A DNA stretch of 17,983 nucleotides from Desulfobacteraceae bacterium (lineage in GTDB: Bacteria; Desulfobacterota; Desulfobacteria; Desulfobacterales; SURF-15). The notes beneath the pieces are model-generated. The model searched no databases. It worked only from the letters and a program-made list of their open reading frames with translations, and was not told the DNA's origin. Shown piece after piece: positions 1 through 7,867 of this stretch (positions are counted from its first letter, which is position 1; each line of letters begins with the position of its first letter). The stretch is from NCBI GenBank assembly GCA_003599475.1, contig QZKK01000022.1, positions 1 to 17,983 of the forward strand, read 5' to 3'. The translations under genes and the position numbers were made by a program.

Positions 1-13
1 ACTTGCTCTTCGC

Positions 14-41
14 CGATATCCGACTTCCGACATCTGACTTC
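14..41. repeat. Heptamer tandem repeat at the end of the histidine kinase gene
   Basis: Four head-to-tail heptamers of the form YGAYWTC (cgatatc, cgacttc, cgacatc, tgacttc) directly follow the histidine kinase stop codon on the minus strand; the last unit shares its final base with that stop. They match the heptamers of the inverted array at 5354-5418. The window edge may cut off a partner arm. Function unknown; it could act as an RNA hairpin at the transcript end if an inverted arm lies outside. Confidence 0.7.
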
Positions 42-1276
42 TAAATATGGCGGGGAACGGTAAACTCGAATCGGCTCCCATGGACGCCGTCGCTGATCAC
101 ACGGATGGTTCCCTGGTGGGAAGAAACCGCCATTCTGCAGAACGTCAGCCCCAAGCCGGTCGAATATTTCCTCCCGTCTCGCCGAGCGCCGATCTGAGTG
201 AATTTGTCGAATACCGCATCATGATACTGTGCGGGAATCCCCGGGCCATTGTCTTGGACATAGAAAAGAATCTGATGCGGCTCCACGGGCTCAAAGCCCA
301 CAACCACCGTTTCTCCGGGGTCTGAAAATTGTATGGCATTTGTCAGAAGGTTTTGCAATACCCGCAGTAGAAGAGCCCGGTCGGCATTTGCCTCCAAACC
401 GGCGGAAACGTCGGGTATCTTCTGAATCATCCGAACGTTGCGGCTCTTCGAGATCGCCTGCAGCCTTGCCAGAGATTCCCGGATCAAGTCGGAGGGCGCG
501 ATTTTTTCCATCGCAAGCTTAAGGCTCCCCTCCTCCATTCTTGCAATATCGAGTAGATCCGCCACCATTCGAAAGAGCGTATCGCAGCCTGTGCGGGCGG
601 AATCGACATACTCCAGATTGTCCCCATTGACCGTGTACGATAAAATATCGATATTCGCGATGACTTCGGACAAGGGACCCTTCAGGTCGTGAATAAGCAT
701 ATTGAAGAGTTCGGTTCGGATTCTTTCCAGCTTCTGAAGCTTCTCGTTCTTTTGCTTCAACAAACGCTTTTTTTTTCTCAGCGATTCGGTCAGGCGATGG
801 TTTTCAAGCGCACTGATCACATGCGCCGAAAGGGTCAACAGAATCTGCTGATCCGCCTTGGTGAACCGGTCGGCCCCTATTTTTTCCGTCAGGGTGATAA
901 TGCCGATGACCCTGTTCTGGTTCAGAACGGGCATCAGCAGAAAGGCATCTTTTCTGTAATGGTCGAATCGATTGCAGAATGCCTTGCGGTCCGCCGTTTT
1001 CCCGATGGCAAGCATTTTCTTATTCTTGAAAACCCAACAGGAAGGGGCATCTTCGCTGACGGGTTGCTTTTCTCCAATCAGGCGAGGGTCCGTTGAAGCG
1101 GCCACCGAGAGGAATCGGCCCCTCTTTGCGATCATGATGGAACCTCTTTCCGTTCCCATGCAGGAGACCATCTCGGAGAGAATCCTTTGAAGCTTTTCTT
1201 CGAATGAAAGCCTGGAATCGTTCGAAGTTCGGGTGATGGAGGTCAACGAACGAAGTAACTTTTCATCCGTGTCCAT
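41..1276 (-). CDS. Soluble GAF-domain sensor histidine kinase
   Basis: This 411-residue histidine kinase autophosphorylates and would pass the phosphate to a response regulator, most simply the one encoded just upstream. An N-terminal GAF-like sensor domain spans about residues 24-160, followed by a charged coiled-coil linker (about 160-190). The HisKA dimerisation helix carries the H-box HDLKGPL with phospho-acceptor His196. The HATPase domain shows the N-box (Asn309, Asn313), G1 motif DNGPGIP (342-348), an F-box FDKF and G2 motif TGLGL (373-377). No signal peptide or membrane segment is visible, so it should sense a cytosolic cue; the GAF ligand is unknown. The ATG at 1276 is preceded by GAGG at about 10 nt. 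It begins 16 nt after the regulator gene ends, so the two are probably co-transcribed. All catalytic motifs look intact. Confidence 0.93.
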   Translation of the reverse strand: MDTDEKLLRSLTSITRTSNDSRLSFEEKLQRILSEMVSCMGTERGSIMIAKRGRFLSVAASTDPRLIGEKQPVSEDAPSCWVFKNKKMLAIGKTADRKAFCNRFDHYRKDAFLLMPVLNQNRVIGIITLTEKIGADRFTKADQQILLTLSAHVISALENHRLTESLRKKKRLLKQKNEKLQKLERIRTELFNMLIHDLKGPLSEVIANIDILSYTVNGDNLEYVDSARTGCDTLFRMVADLLDIARMEEGSLKLAMEKIAPSDLIRESLARLQAISKSRNVRMIQKIPDVSAGLEANADRALLLRVLQNLLTNAIQFSDPGETVVVGFEPVEPHQILFYVQDNGPGIPAQYHDAVFDKFTQIGARRDGRKYSTGLGLTFCRMAVSSHQGTIRVISDGVHGSRFEFTVPRHI

Positions 1277-1292
1277 GATCGGTAAGCCTCTG

Positions 1293-2444
1293 TTACAAGC
1301 ATTGCTTCATCATTTCTTTAGCCGATTCGTTTTCAGGATCCTTTCTCAGTATGGTGCTGAGCATCTGTTCGGCCCTGAGAACCTGACCGGAAGCGATGTA
1401 GTTTTTAGCGATTCTCACCTGAATATCGATGTTGTTGCGGTCCATCTTTCCGGCCTCGATGAAATAGTCGAGCGCTTTTCGGTACTGTCCAAGGTTTTCG
1501 TTGGCAACTCCGATTCTGTAAGAGATATCCTTCCGGGAAGGGGACTGCTGCAAAATAGATTCCAGGATTTTCAGTGCGTACTCGTTTATCCCCTTCTCCA
1601 GGCAGAAATCGGCCACCTCTTCCTGGACCGAGGGGGAGTTGCCCGATAAGGCCAGGGCTTTTTCAAAGACCGCAAGTCCTTTTTTGACGGCGCCTCTCTG
1701 CACCAGAACCTTTCCGAATTGTACACCCCGGGTCACATGCCGAGGGCTGATGTTCATCGCTTTTTCGAAGTACTCGGCGGCTTTTTCGATATCGTTCTTC
1801 TTTAAATAGAGTTCTCCCAAATGATGAAAAGCAATGACGTCCAGCTTGTTCAGTTTTGCCGCTTTGGCGAGCCATTTTTCAGCCTCTTCAAGATTGTTCA
1901 TCTTTAGATGCAGCTTGCCCATCTCACGCAACGGGCGCGTCGAAAGAGGCTCTGCATCGATGGCGTTCTGTATTTCCTTGAAGGCGGCTTCCGGTTCTCC
2001 GGACTCCTCCAGGTCCCTTGCCCGCTTCAGGTAAGATGCCAGAGGCGGAGGATTGTTCGCTTTCTCGACCACGTCTGCGATCTTGTCCCCCAGCGATTTT
2101 ACGGTCAAAGGTTTCAGGATATAAGCATCGATATCGGATTCGGCCGCTTCGGCGACAATTTCCCGGTTGGCCTCCGCAGTCACCATCACAACAGGCATGT
2201 CCCGTAGAATCTTCTCTTCCCGCATGCGGCCCAAGAGTTCGACCCCGGTCATGGAGGGCATGTTCCAATCCACGATTGCCAGATCCATCGGCTGTTTCTG
2301 CAGGACATTCCATGCCTCGGTGCCGTTAAAAGCGAAACGGAAGGACGATCCATAGTTCAGAACTTTCAACATTCCCCGGATCGATTTGCACATGTTTTCC
2401 ATGTCATCGACAATGAGAACACTCATCTGCTTGAGGTCGATCAT
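1293..2444 (-). CDS. Response regulator with receiver domain and TPR output
   Basis: This 383-residue protein joins a CheY-like receiver domain (about 5-125) to a helical tetratricopeptide-repeat region (about 134-380). Receiver residues are complete: acidic pair Asp13/Asp14, phospho-acceptor Asp59 (in DWNMP), Thr89 and Lys111 (in the KP motif). The C-terminal half shows repeated TPR-like helices with alanines and PE-type turns (for example near the motifs EAEKWLAKA and KAAEYFEKA). There is no DNA-binding domain, so output is probably through protein-protein contact. The start at 2444 is supported by AGGAGT 7 nt upstream. It lies between the nuclease-like gene (97-nt gap) and the kinase (16-nt gap), and the kinase is the likely partner. 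Which proteins the TPR half binds cannot be read from the sequence. Confidence 0.93.
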   Translation of the reverse strand: MIDLKQMSVLIVDDMENMCKSIRGMLKVLNYGSSFRFAFNGTEAWNVLQKQPMDLAIVDWNMPSMTGVELLGRMREEKILRDMPVVMVTAEANREIVAEAAESDIDAYILKPLTVKSLGDKIADVVEKANNPPPLASYLKRARDLEESGEPEAAFKEIQNAIDAEPLSTRPLREMGKLHLKMNNLEEAEKWLAKAAKLNKLDVIAFHHLGELYLKKNDIEKAAEYFEKAMNISPRHVTRGVQFGKVLVQRGAVKKGLAVFEKALALSGNSPSVQEEVADFCLEKGINEYALKILESILQQSPSRKDISYRIGVANENLGQYRKALDYFIEAGKMDRNNIDIQVRIAKNYIASGQVLRAEQMLSTILRKDPENESAKEMMKQCL

Positions 2445-2541
2445 ACGTTCACTCCTCGGTGCATGGGCTCGATCTTCAAAACGTGCAACTTTGAACGATT
2501 CGAGGTTTTATTTTCGCCACGGGTTATCCTTTTCATCCGGC

Positions 2542-2943
2542 TCAATCTGCTGAAGCCTGCCACAGCCGTGCTTCGACATGAAATTCGTTCAGTTTCTCTT
2601 TGATCGAAGAGACCAGCCCCGTGGGAAAGACGATAAAAAACAGCGCATCGTGCTGTTTCGCATAGGCTTCGAAAAGCTGCCACCGCAAGCCGGTTTTTTC
2701 ACTTCCCAGGGTTTCTCTGGTTTCAACGGCAAAAATCCGGTACTGACCGTCTTTTCGAGCGGTCACTTCCGGTATGAACCCCTCCCCCGTCGATTCCCTT
2801 ACCACTTTTTTTGGCATGGGGTGATCCGGGATTACCGCTCGAATATCTTCATGTTTTTTTTCATGAAGAATCCGGATCGTATATGTAATAATCCGGTCGC
2901 GCTGCGGCTGGACCCCTTTTGATTTAAGCAAGGACTTGATCAT
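2542..2943 (-). CDS. Small hypothetical protein, weak PD-(D/E)XK nuclease-like pattern
   Basis: A 133-residue basic protein that I do not recognise with certainty. The middle part reads like the core of restriction-endonuclease-like folds: Pro58-Glu59 (in GFIPEVTAR), then about 14 residues later a buried strand ending in Glu74 (FAVETRE), then a helix and a second hydrophobic strand (LFFIVFPTG, 101-109). The usual catalytic lysine is not obvious; Arg76 occupies a nearby place, so activity is doubtful. The ATG at 2943 is preferred because GGGAG lies 8 nt upstream; a TTG at 2958 would add five residues without a better ribosome site. It is the first gene of the probable operon with the response regulator and the histidine kinase. 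It may be an inactive nuclease-fold protein or an unrelated cytosolic protein. Confidence 0.7.
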   Translation of the reverse strand: MIKSLLKSKGVQPQRDRIITYTIRILHEKKHEDIRAVIPDHPMPKKVVRESTGEGFIPEVTARKDGQYRIFAVETRETLGSEKTGLRWQLFEAYAKQHDALFFIVFPTGLVSSIKEKLNEFHVEARLWQASAD

Positions 2944-3288
2944 CGAAGCGACTCCCAATCATCAGGCATCGAAACTCGAAAAAAACAGCGCCCGGCAGGA
3001 GGCTTCTTGTGGATGGCGCAAAGCAGCATCGAGCATCTTTCGATCATCGGTAAAATCATCGCATTACATACCATATGGTTTTGAAACATCAAATAAAAGA
3101 TCCTCATTTGAGCATCCATTACTATTTATCGGCAAAAGCGTCGAATTATTGATTACGGCTGCCGATTGAGATAAAAAAAAGTAACCGTTCACGGTTCAGC
3201 GTGTCCGATATCATTTGGCAGAGCCGAATCCTCTGCCCCCCGAAAAACGGGAGATTTCGACATTTCATTAAAACGGAAGGGTGCAACA
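2944..3288. other. Intergenic region between divergent genes
   Basis: This 345-nt gap separates the minus-strand regulator operon from the plus-strand peptidase gene and must hold both promoters. Visible elements are a 10-bp palindrome ACCATATGGT at 3070-3079, an A-rich stretch at 3171-3180, a 14-nt dyad at 3183-3196, and a ribosome site GGAAGGG at 3275-3281. A weak promoter candidate for the plus strand is TTGATT at 3149-3154 with GATAAA at 3170-3175 (15-bp spacing). Short open frames here have no ribosome site or recognisable composition and I do not call a gene. Confidence 0.5.
3183..3196. promoter_or_regulatory. 14-nt dyad upstream of the Xaa-Pro peptidase gene
   Basis: AACCGT-TC-ACGGTT is a perfect inverted repeat with a 2-nt centre, about 92 nt before the peptidase start and just after an A8 tract. 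It sits where the transcription start of the weak promoter at 3149-3175 would fall, so it could be an operator. Read on the minus strand it is a short stem followed by T8, but no minus-strand gene would need a terminator here. Confidence 0.3.
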
Positions 3289-4407
3289 ATGGAAGTTGTA
3301 TTTCAACAGCGGCTGAAAGCGCTTCGGGATGTTTTTGTGGAACGCGGCATCGATACCCTCATGGTGATGACGGCCGAAAACCGTCGCTTTTTGAGCGGGT
3401 TCACGGGGGAAGATACACAGTTTGATGAAACTGCAGGCGCCCTTTTCATCAGCAACGATAAGCTGCTGCTGGCCACGGATTCGAGATACGATCTCCAGGC
3501 AAGAGCCGAAGCGCCTCTTTACGAGATCTATTGCTATCGAGAAAGCCTGGACAAAGCGCTTCCCGAGATCCTTCATATGCTTCAAACGGAAAGAGTCGGA
3601 TTTGAAAGCAGTCGCATGTCCTATTCCCGTTACCAGTCGTTTCTCGATCAGACAAAATGCTGCAGTCCAGCGATCGAATGGGTGCCGGTCAAAGGGGCAG
3701 TCGAAGCGCTCCGGATCCGGAAGTCTGAAACCGAAATTCAGATGATTCGTGATGCGCTGGTGCTTGCCGAAGACGTGTTTCGAAGCGTGGTTCGAACCGT
3801 TCGGCCAGGGGATAGAGAAAGAGATATCGCATGGAAAATCGAAAAGGGGATGCGCGAATCGGGTGCGGAGTCGGTCTCTTTTCCGACGATTGTCGCCTCC
3901 GGTTCAAACAGCGCATTGCCTCATGCCATACCCGGGAATCGGCCTTTCAGAATCGGGGAGCCGGTTCTTTTTGACTGGGGTGCGAAGTTGAGCGGCTACT
4001 GCTCCGACATTACCCGAACGATCTGCATCGGAAAGCCGGACCCTGTCTTTCAACAAGTGTTTCAAACAGTTCACGAGGCCCAGCAAAAAGCGATCGAGGC
4101 GATCCGTCCCGGAATCAGCACAAAGCAGATCGATGGAATCGCACGAAGACATATCGAAGAAAACGGGTACAGGGACCGTTTCGGACACGGCCTCGGCCAC
4201 GGAGTCGGCCTCGCGATTCATGAAGATCCAAGACTCAGCCCCCGCTGCGATCGTCTGCTGGAAACGGGGATGATCTGTACGGTCGAACCGGGGATTTACA
4301 TTCCCGGATGGGGCGGGGTTCGACTGGAGAACATGGTGGTCGTCCGGGAAAACGGTGCCGAAGTGCTCAACTCATTGGAAGTTTTGGACTCTTACAACGG
4401 AGCGTAA
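3289..4407 (+). CDS. pepP: Xaa-Pro aminopeptidase (M24 metallopeptidase)
   Basis: A 372-residue cytosolic M24-family peptidase that removes N-terminal residues preceding proline and so helps peptide turnover. The N-terminal creatinase-like domain covers about 5-135 and the pita-bread catalytic domain about 145-365. All five dinuclear metal ligands are visible: Asp229 (in FDWGA), Asp240 (in SDITRT), His304 (in GHGLGHGVG), Glu333 (in TVEPGIY) and Glu347 (in RLENMV). His212 and His311 match the accessory active-site histidines. Length is typical of the short bacterial form. The ATG at 3289 has GGAAGGG 7 nt upstream. The xerD-type gene starts 52 nt downstream on the same strand, so the pair is probably co-transcribed. 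The assignment as Xaa-Pro aminopeptidase rather than prolidase is a family-level judgement. Confidence 0.93.
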   Translation: MEVVFQQRLKALRDVFVERGIDTLMVMTAENRRFLSGFTGEDTQFDETAGALFISNDKLLLATDSRYDLQARAEAPLYEIYCYRESLDKALPEILHMLQTERVGFESSRMSYSRYQSFLDQTKCCSPAIEWVPVKGAVEALRIRKSETEIQMIRDALVLAEDVFRSVVRTVRPGDRERDIAWKIEKGMRESGAESVSFPTIVASGSNSALPHAIPGNRPFRIGEPVLFDWGAKLSGYCSDITRTICIGKPDPVFQQVFQTVHEAQQKAIEAIRPGISTKQIDGIARRHIEENGYRDRFGHGLGHGVGLAIHEDPRLSPRCDRLLETGMICTVEPGIYIPGWGGVRLENMVVVRENGAEVLNSLEVLDSYNGA

Positions 4408-4459
4408 TCCAGATGGTTTTCACCCGCCAGTCCGGCGGATCAGGAGGTCGATTTCATCG

Positions 4460-5347
4460 ATGGATCAATTGGCGGATCGATATTTGAACTATCTTACTCT
4501 CGAGAGGGGTCTTTCGGAAAAAACCGTCGAAGCCTACAGCAGTGATCTGATCCGTTTCTTCGGTTACCTGGAATCCCAAGGAATTCGCAACATCGGGGCA
4601 GCGGATACTCCGATGATCCTCAGACATCTTATCGGATTGCGCGATGACGGGCTGGGGCGACGCTCGCGGGCGCGGCATCTATGCGCCATCAGAGGCTTCT
4701 ACCGCTTTCTTGTGAATGAAAGGATCCTGACAAAGGATCCGTCCGCCAGTGTGGAGCTCCCAAAGCCCCTGATGACACTGCCTTCGGTTCTCTCTGTGGA
4801 CGAAATCGAACGGCTTCTTAAGGTACTTGCCTCAGGATCTCCTCGAGAATCCAGGGATGCCGCCATGATCGAATTGCTTTATGCCGCCGGGTTAAGGGTA
4901 TCGGAACTCATACTCCTGAAACTCCAGGATGTAAATTTGGACGGAGGATTTGTTCGGGTCTTCGGCAAGGGCTCGAAGGAGAGACTCGTTCCGATCGGCC
5001 GGTTTGCAATCGATCGGGTGCGCCAATACCTGGAGAGTGCGAGGCCAAGATTGTTGAAAGCGGCGACCAGCCGGTATCTGTTTGTCGCCCGCTCGGGCAA
5101 GCCGATGACCCGGCAAGGCTTTTGGAAAATGTTGAGGTCGTATGCCCGCAGGGCGGACATACGCAAAACGATCACACCCCATACACTCAGACATTCTTTT
5201 GCCACCCACCTTCTCAAAGGAGGTGCGGATCTGAGGGCCATTCAGGAAATGCTGGGACATGCGGATATTTCCACGACTCAGATCTACACGCATGTCGCGC
5301 GCGAATACCTCCAGGAAGCACATCGAAAGTACCATCCGAGGGGATAA
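4460..5347 (+). CDS. xerD: Tyrosine recombinase XerD/XerC family
   Basis: A 295-residue site-specific tyrosine recombinase, the length expected for the Xer proteins that resolve chromosome dimers at dif during division. The SAM-like N-terminal DNA-binding domain spans about 3-90 and the catalytic domain about 110-290. The full catalytic set is present: Arg146 (in GLRVSEL), Lys170 (in FGKGSKER), His241 and Arg244 (in HTLRHS), His267 (in LGHADI) and nucleophile Tyr276 (in TQIYTH). The ATG at 4460 is chosen because AGGAGG lies 12 nt upstream and the N-terminus then aligns with Xer proteins; a longer frame back to 4355 overlaps the peptidase gene. The match is better to XerD than to phage integrases. 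Immediately after the stop codon begins the heptamer inverted repeat. Confidence 0.93.
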   Translation: MDQLADRYLNYLTLERGLSEKTVEAYSSDLIRFFGYLESQGIRNIGAADTPMILRHLIGLRDDGLGRRSRARHLCAIRGFYRFLVNERILTKDPSASVELPKPLMTLPSVLSVDEIERLLKVLASGSPRESRDAAMIELLYAAGLRVSELILLKLQDVNLDGGFVRVFGKGSKERLVPIGRFAIDRVRQYLESARPRLLKAATSRYLFVARSGKPMTRQGFWKMLRSYARRADIRKTITPHTLRHSFATHLLKGGADLRAIQEMLGHADISTTQIYTHVAREYLQEAHRKYHPRG

Positions 5348-5353
5348 GGGCCG

Positions 5354-5418
5354 GAAGTCGGAGGTCAGAGGTCAGAAGTCAGCTCAGCACCGACTTCCGA
5401 CCTCCGACTTCTGACATC
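5354..5418. repeat. Inverted array of eight heptamers (4+4)
   Basis: The left arm is four heptamers gaagtcg, gaggtca, gaggtca, gaagtca (5354-5381). A 9-nt spacer follows, then the right arm of four complementary heptamers cgacttc, cgacctc, cgacttc, tgacatc (5391-5418). The arms can fold into a long imperfect hairpin. It begins 6 nt after the xerD stop codon and resembles the heptamers at 14-41. It could work as a bidirectional 3'-end structure between xerD and the PfaD-like gene, or be a dispersed intergenic repeat family of this genome. Confidence 0.85.
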
Positions 5419-5462
5419 TGATGTTGACAGCTCTCACAGTTTCGGCTAACTACCCGTTTTGC

Positions 5463-7121
5463 ATGAACCGACAACAAAAAACAGCTTTCATCGGGTGGTG
5501 GATAAGAGGAAACATTGAACCGGAGGCGGGCGACTCGGCCGTTCGGGCTGCGATCCTAAACGTGACGGAACCGGTCTGCCTGGTTCACATCGGCGACCGT
5601 TTGGGTGCAGGACATCGAGGAACCGTCGTGCTGGGAGATATTTCCCGTCAACCTGCAGGCGCTTATCCTCTGGTCGCCTATGCCCCCGCCCTGCCTCCTG
5701 GAAACCTGGGGGATCCGGGGTTTCGATCCGACCACGGCCTCCGATTTGCCTACGTGATGGGAGCGATGGCAAACGGCATTACGTCCGTTCGAATGGTCGA
5801 GGAGGCAGCCCGATCGGGTATGATCGCATTTTTCGGGGCCGCCGGGTTGCCGCTTGAACAGGTCGAATCGGCCATCGATCACCTCCAATCCCGCTGCGCC
5901 GGTCTTCCCTTCGGCTTCAACCTCATTCATACCCCTTACGATCCCGACTGTGAACTGGAAACGGTGAAGCTCTTTCTGAGACGAGGAATCCGGTTGGTCA
6001 GCGCATCTGCATATCTGGATCTTACCCTGCCCTTGATTTACTATCGGCTGAAAGGGATCCATCGGAACCCGAATGGGGAAATCGTCTGCCCCAACCGCAT
6101 CGTCGCCAAGGTTTCCCGGACCGAAGTGGCAAGAAAATTTCTATCTCCCCCTCCGATCAAATTGCTCTCTCAGCTTGTCGAGAAAGGCTGGCTCACTCCC
6201 CGGGAAGCCGACTTGGCCGCCTGGATACCGATCGCCGAAGACCTGGATGCCGAAGCCGACTCCGGCGGACACACGGACAACCGGCCCGCCCTTGCACTGC
6301 TTCCGACCATGCTCGCCCTGCGGGACGAAGTCGTACGGCTGTACCCGGATCCTCCGTTGCTGCGCATCGGTCTCGGAGGCGGAATCGCCACCCCCGGTTC
6401 AACGGCCGCCGCTTTTGTTATGGGTGCGGCGTACGTATTGACCGGGTCGATCAATCAGGCCTGCATCGAATCAGGCACCTCCGATACCGTACGGCAGATG
6501 TTGGCCGAAGCGACTCAGGCCGATGTCGCCATGGCACCGGCTGCGGATATGTTCGAAATGGGCGTGAAAGTGCAGGTGTTGAAGCGGGGGACCCTGTTCC
6601 CATTCCGCGCCGCCAAACTTTATGAGCTGTACAACACTTATGATCGTTATGAAAAAATACCCGAAAGCCAGCGAGCGGTGCTGGAGAGGGACTTTTTTAA
6701 AGACAGTTTTCAGGGTGAATGGGAACGAACCCGATCGTTTTTCAGCGTACGAGACCCAAGACAGATCGCACGTGCAGAAGACGACCCCAAGCATAAAATG
6801 GCTCTGGTTTTTCGTGCCTACCTCGGTAAATCTTCGGGTTGGGCAAATACAGGAGATCCCTCCCGCAGGATCGATTATCAGATCTGGTGCGGCCCGGCAA
6901 TGGGATCGTTCAATCAGTGGGTCAAGGGGTCTTTTCTCGAAAAAATGGAGAACCGGAAAGTGGTGACGGTGGCGATGAATCTGCTGCTGGGAGCAGCCGT
7001 TCTTACCCGCACCCGATGGTTGATTGCCCAGGGAGCCGTTTTGCCGGCAGGTGCCGAAAAATTCGATCCGATGCCCGATGAAGAAATCGAACGGCTCCTC
7101 TCACCTTCTTCTGATTCCTGA
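5463..7121 (+). CDS. pfaD: PfaD-like trans-acting enoyl reductase (flavin-dependent)
   Basis: A 552-residue protein of the PfaD family, FMN-dependent TIM-barrel enzymes related to 2-nitropropane dioxygenase that act as stand-alone enoyl reductases for Pfa-type lipid synthases. Family landmarks, numbered from 5463, are MGAMANGI (99-106), GFNLIH (151-156), ADSGGHTDNRP (265-275, diagnostic of PfaD) and GLGGGIATP (303-311, phosphate/flavin loop). The long C-terminal part (about 370-545) is typical of PfaD and absent from simple nitronate monooxygenases. Start choice is uncertain: neither ATG 5463 nor ATG 5421 (which touches the heptamer repeat) has a clear ribosome site. It converges with the MerR-like gene (41-nt gap) and lies on the same strand as the megasynthase, its presumed partner. 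It is likely to be cytosolic. Confidence 0.88.
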   Translation: MNRQQKTAFIGWWIRGNIEPEAGDSAVRAAILNVTEPVCLVHIGDRLGAGHRGTVVLGDISRQPAGAYPLVAYAPALPPGNLGDPGFRSDHGLRFAYVMGAMANGITSVRMVEEAARSGMIAFFGAAGLPLEQVESAIDHLQSRCAGLPFGFNLIHTPYDPDCELETVKLFLRRGIRLVSASAYLDLTLPLIYYRLKGIHRNPNGEIVCPNRIVAKVSRTEVARKFLSPPPIKLLSQLVEKGWLTPREADLAAWIPIAEDLDAEADSGGHTDNRPALALLPTMLALRDEVVRLYPDPPLLRIGLGGGIATPGSTAAAFVMGAAYVLTGSINQACIESGTSDTVRQMLAEATQADVAMAPAADMFEMGVKVQVLKRGTLFPFRAAKLYELYNTYDRYEKIPESQRAVLERDFFKDSFQGEWERTRSFFSVRDPRQIARAEDDPKHKMALVFRAYLGKSSGWANTGDPSRRIDYQIWCGPAMGSFNQWVKGSFLEKMENRKVVTVAMNLLLGAAVLTRTRWLIAQGAVLPAGAEKFDPMPDEEIERLLSPSSDS

Positions 7122-7162
7122 CTTTAGCGATCATCGGTTGACAGCCTTTTATAACAACTGAA

Positions 7163-7753
7163 TCATTCATTGTCGGACAGCCCGTTCGTCCGGGTCGAGT
7201 CCGAATCGATGCGTCGACAAAAAACTCTGAAAACGTCTGTCAGATTGAGTACCTTGATTCTTTCGGGAGGATCGGCGATCGGATCCCGGGATTCGGGCAA
7301 CGTCTTTTCGACGAAAAGGAGTTGTCTTCCCGGATGCCCTCGAAGGGTGACCGGGCTGTCCGAAACGATGCCTCGGATTGTATAGGAAAATTCAATCCGC
7401 GCATCCCTGAAGGTCTGTGGCTGGATGAAGATCTGGAAACTTTCGACAAAATGACTGAAGCCGGTCGTCTCGGTACGCTCCGACCCGTTCTCGTAAAAGC
7501 CTTCCTGGAGAAACCAAGAAGAAAGATCGGAAAGAATATGTTTTGCCTCCGGAATTGAAAACTTAAGCTCCCTCACCAGATATCCACCCAAAAACACCGT
7601 AAAAGCATCGTCCCGAGAATATAGCCTAGCATAGCCGGACTGGAATCCTCCAAGGGCGTCTGGAGGCAGAAATTCCCTAGACCAGCGCTTCCATCTGGCC
7701 AAGTTGAGGTCGAATCGACGGGCAAGATCACGATTTGAATAGTATTTGATCAT
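7163..7753 (-). CDS. MerR-like transcriptional regulator
   Basis: A 196-residue protein with an N-terminal winged helix-turn-helix of MerR type: the helix-turn-helix lies about residues 6-30 (SNRDLARRFDLN, then WKRWSREFLPP) and the wing and following helix about 41-60 (YARLYSRDDAF). A helix at 65-82 could be the start of the MerR dimerisation coiled coil. The rest (about 85-196) is a C-terminal effector region I do not recognise, containing strand-like segments and an HPGRQLLFVE motif. There are no cysteine clusters for metal sensing. The ATG at 7753 is used; the upstream ribosome site is weak and the start is preceded by the palindrome ATTCTTAAGAAT. The gene is divergent from the megasynthase and convergent with the PfaD-like gene, so it is the likely local regulator. 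An acyl or fatty-acid-like effector is only a guess. Confidence 0.75.
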   Translation of the reverse strand: MIKYYSNRDLARRFDLNLARWKRWSREFLPPDALGGFQSGYARLYSRDDAFTVFLGGYLVRELKFSIPEAKHILSDLSSWFLQEGFYENGSERTETTGFSHFVESFQIFIQPQTFRDARIEFSYTIRGIVSDSPVTLRGHPGRQLLFVEKTLPESRDPIADPPERIKVLNLTDVFRVFCRRIDSDSTRTNGLSDNE

Positions 7754-7765
7754 ATTCTTAAGAAT
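7754..7765. promoter_or_regulatory. 12-bp palindrome abutting the MerR-like start codon
   Basis: ATTCTTAAGAAT is a perfect palindrome directly before the ATG of the MerR-like gene, where its ribosome-binding region lies. A protein bound here would block expression of that gene, so autoregulation is possible; it may equally be chance. Confidence 0.3.
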
Positions 7766-7835
7766 GCGCGGCCGCTCTGAAATCGTCGACTCGGAACTCC
7801 CCGGTAAATTCTGGATTAATTTTTATAGGTGAAAA

Positions 7836-7867
7836 CTTGTTATACCAATATTACAAGGTCTGATTAT
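7836..7867 (+). promoter_or_regulatory. Candidate MerR-type operator-promoter of the megasynthase gene
   Basis: A 22-bp dyad at 7836-7857 has arms CTTGTTATA and TATTACAAG (8 of 9 positions complementary) around CCAA. It overlaps a possible -35 TTGTTA (7837-7842), followed by a 19-bp spacer and a weak -10 GATTAT (7862-7867). A dyad inside a 19-20 bp spacer is the arrangement known for MerR-activated promoters, and the neighbouring divergent gene encodes a MerR-like protein. Both hexamers are imperfect. Confidence 0.45.

Noticed and set aside
2936..3169. 77-codon plus-strand frame in the intergenic gap
   Set aside because: It overlaps the start of the minus-strand gene, lacks a ribosome site and its composition looks random.
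4460..5347. Phage or integron integrase with an attachment site at the adjacent repeat
   Set aside because: Length and motifs fit housekeeping XerD, no other phage genes occur nearby, and the heptamer array also occurs at another gene end without an integrase.
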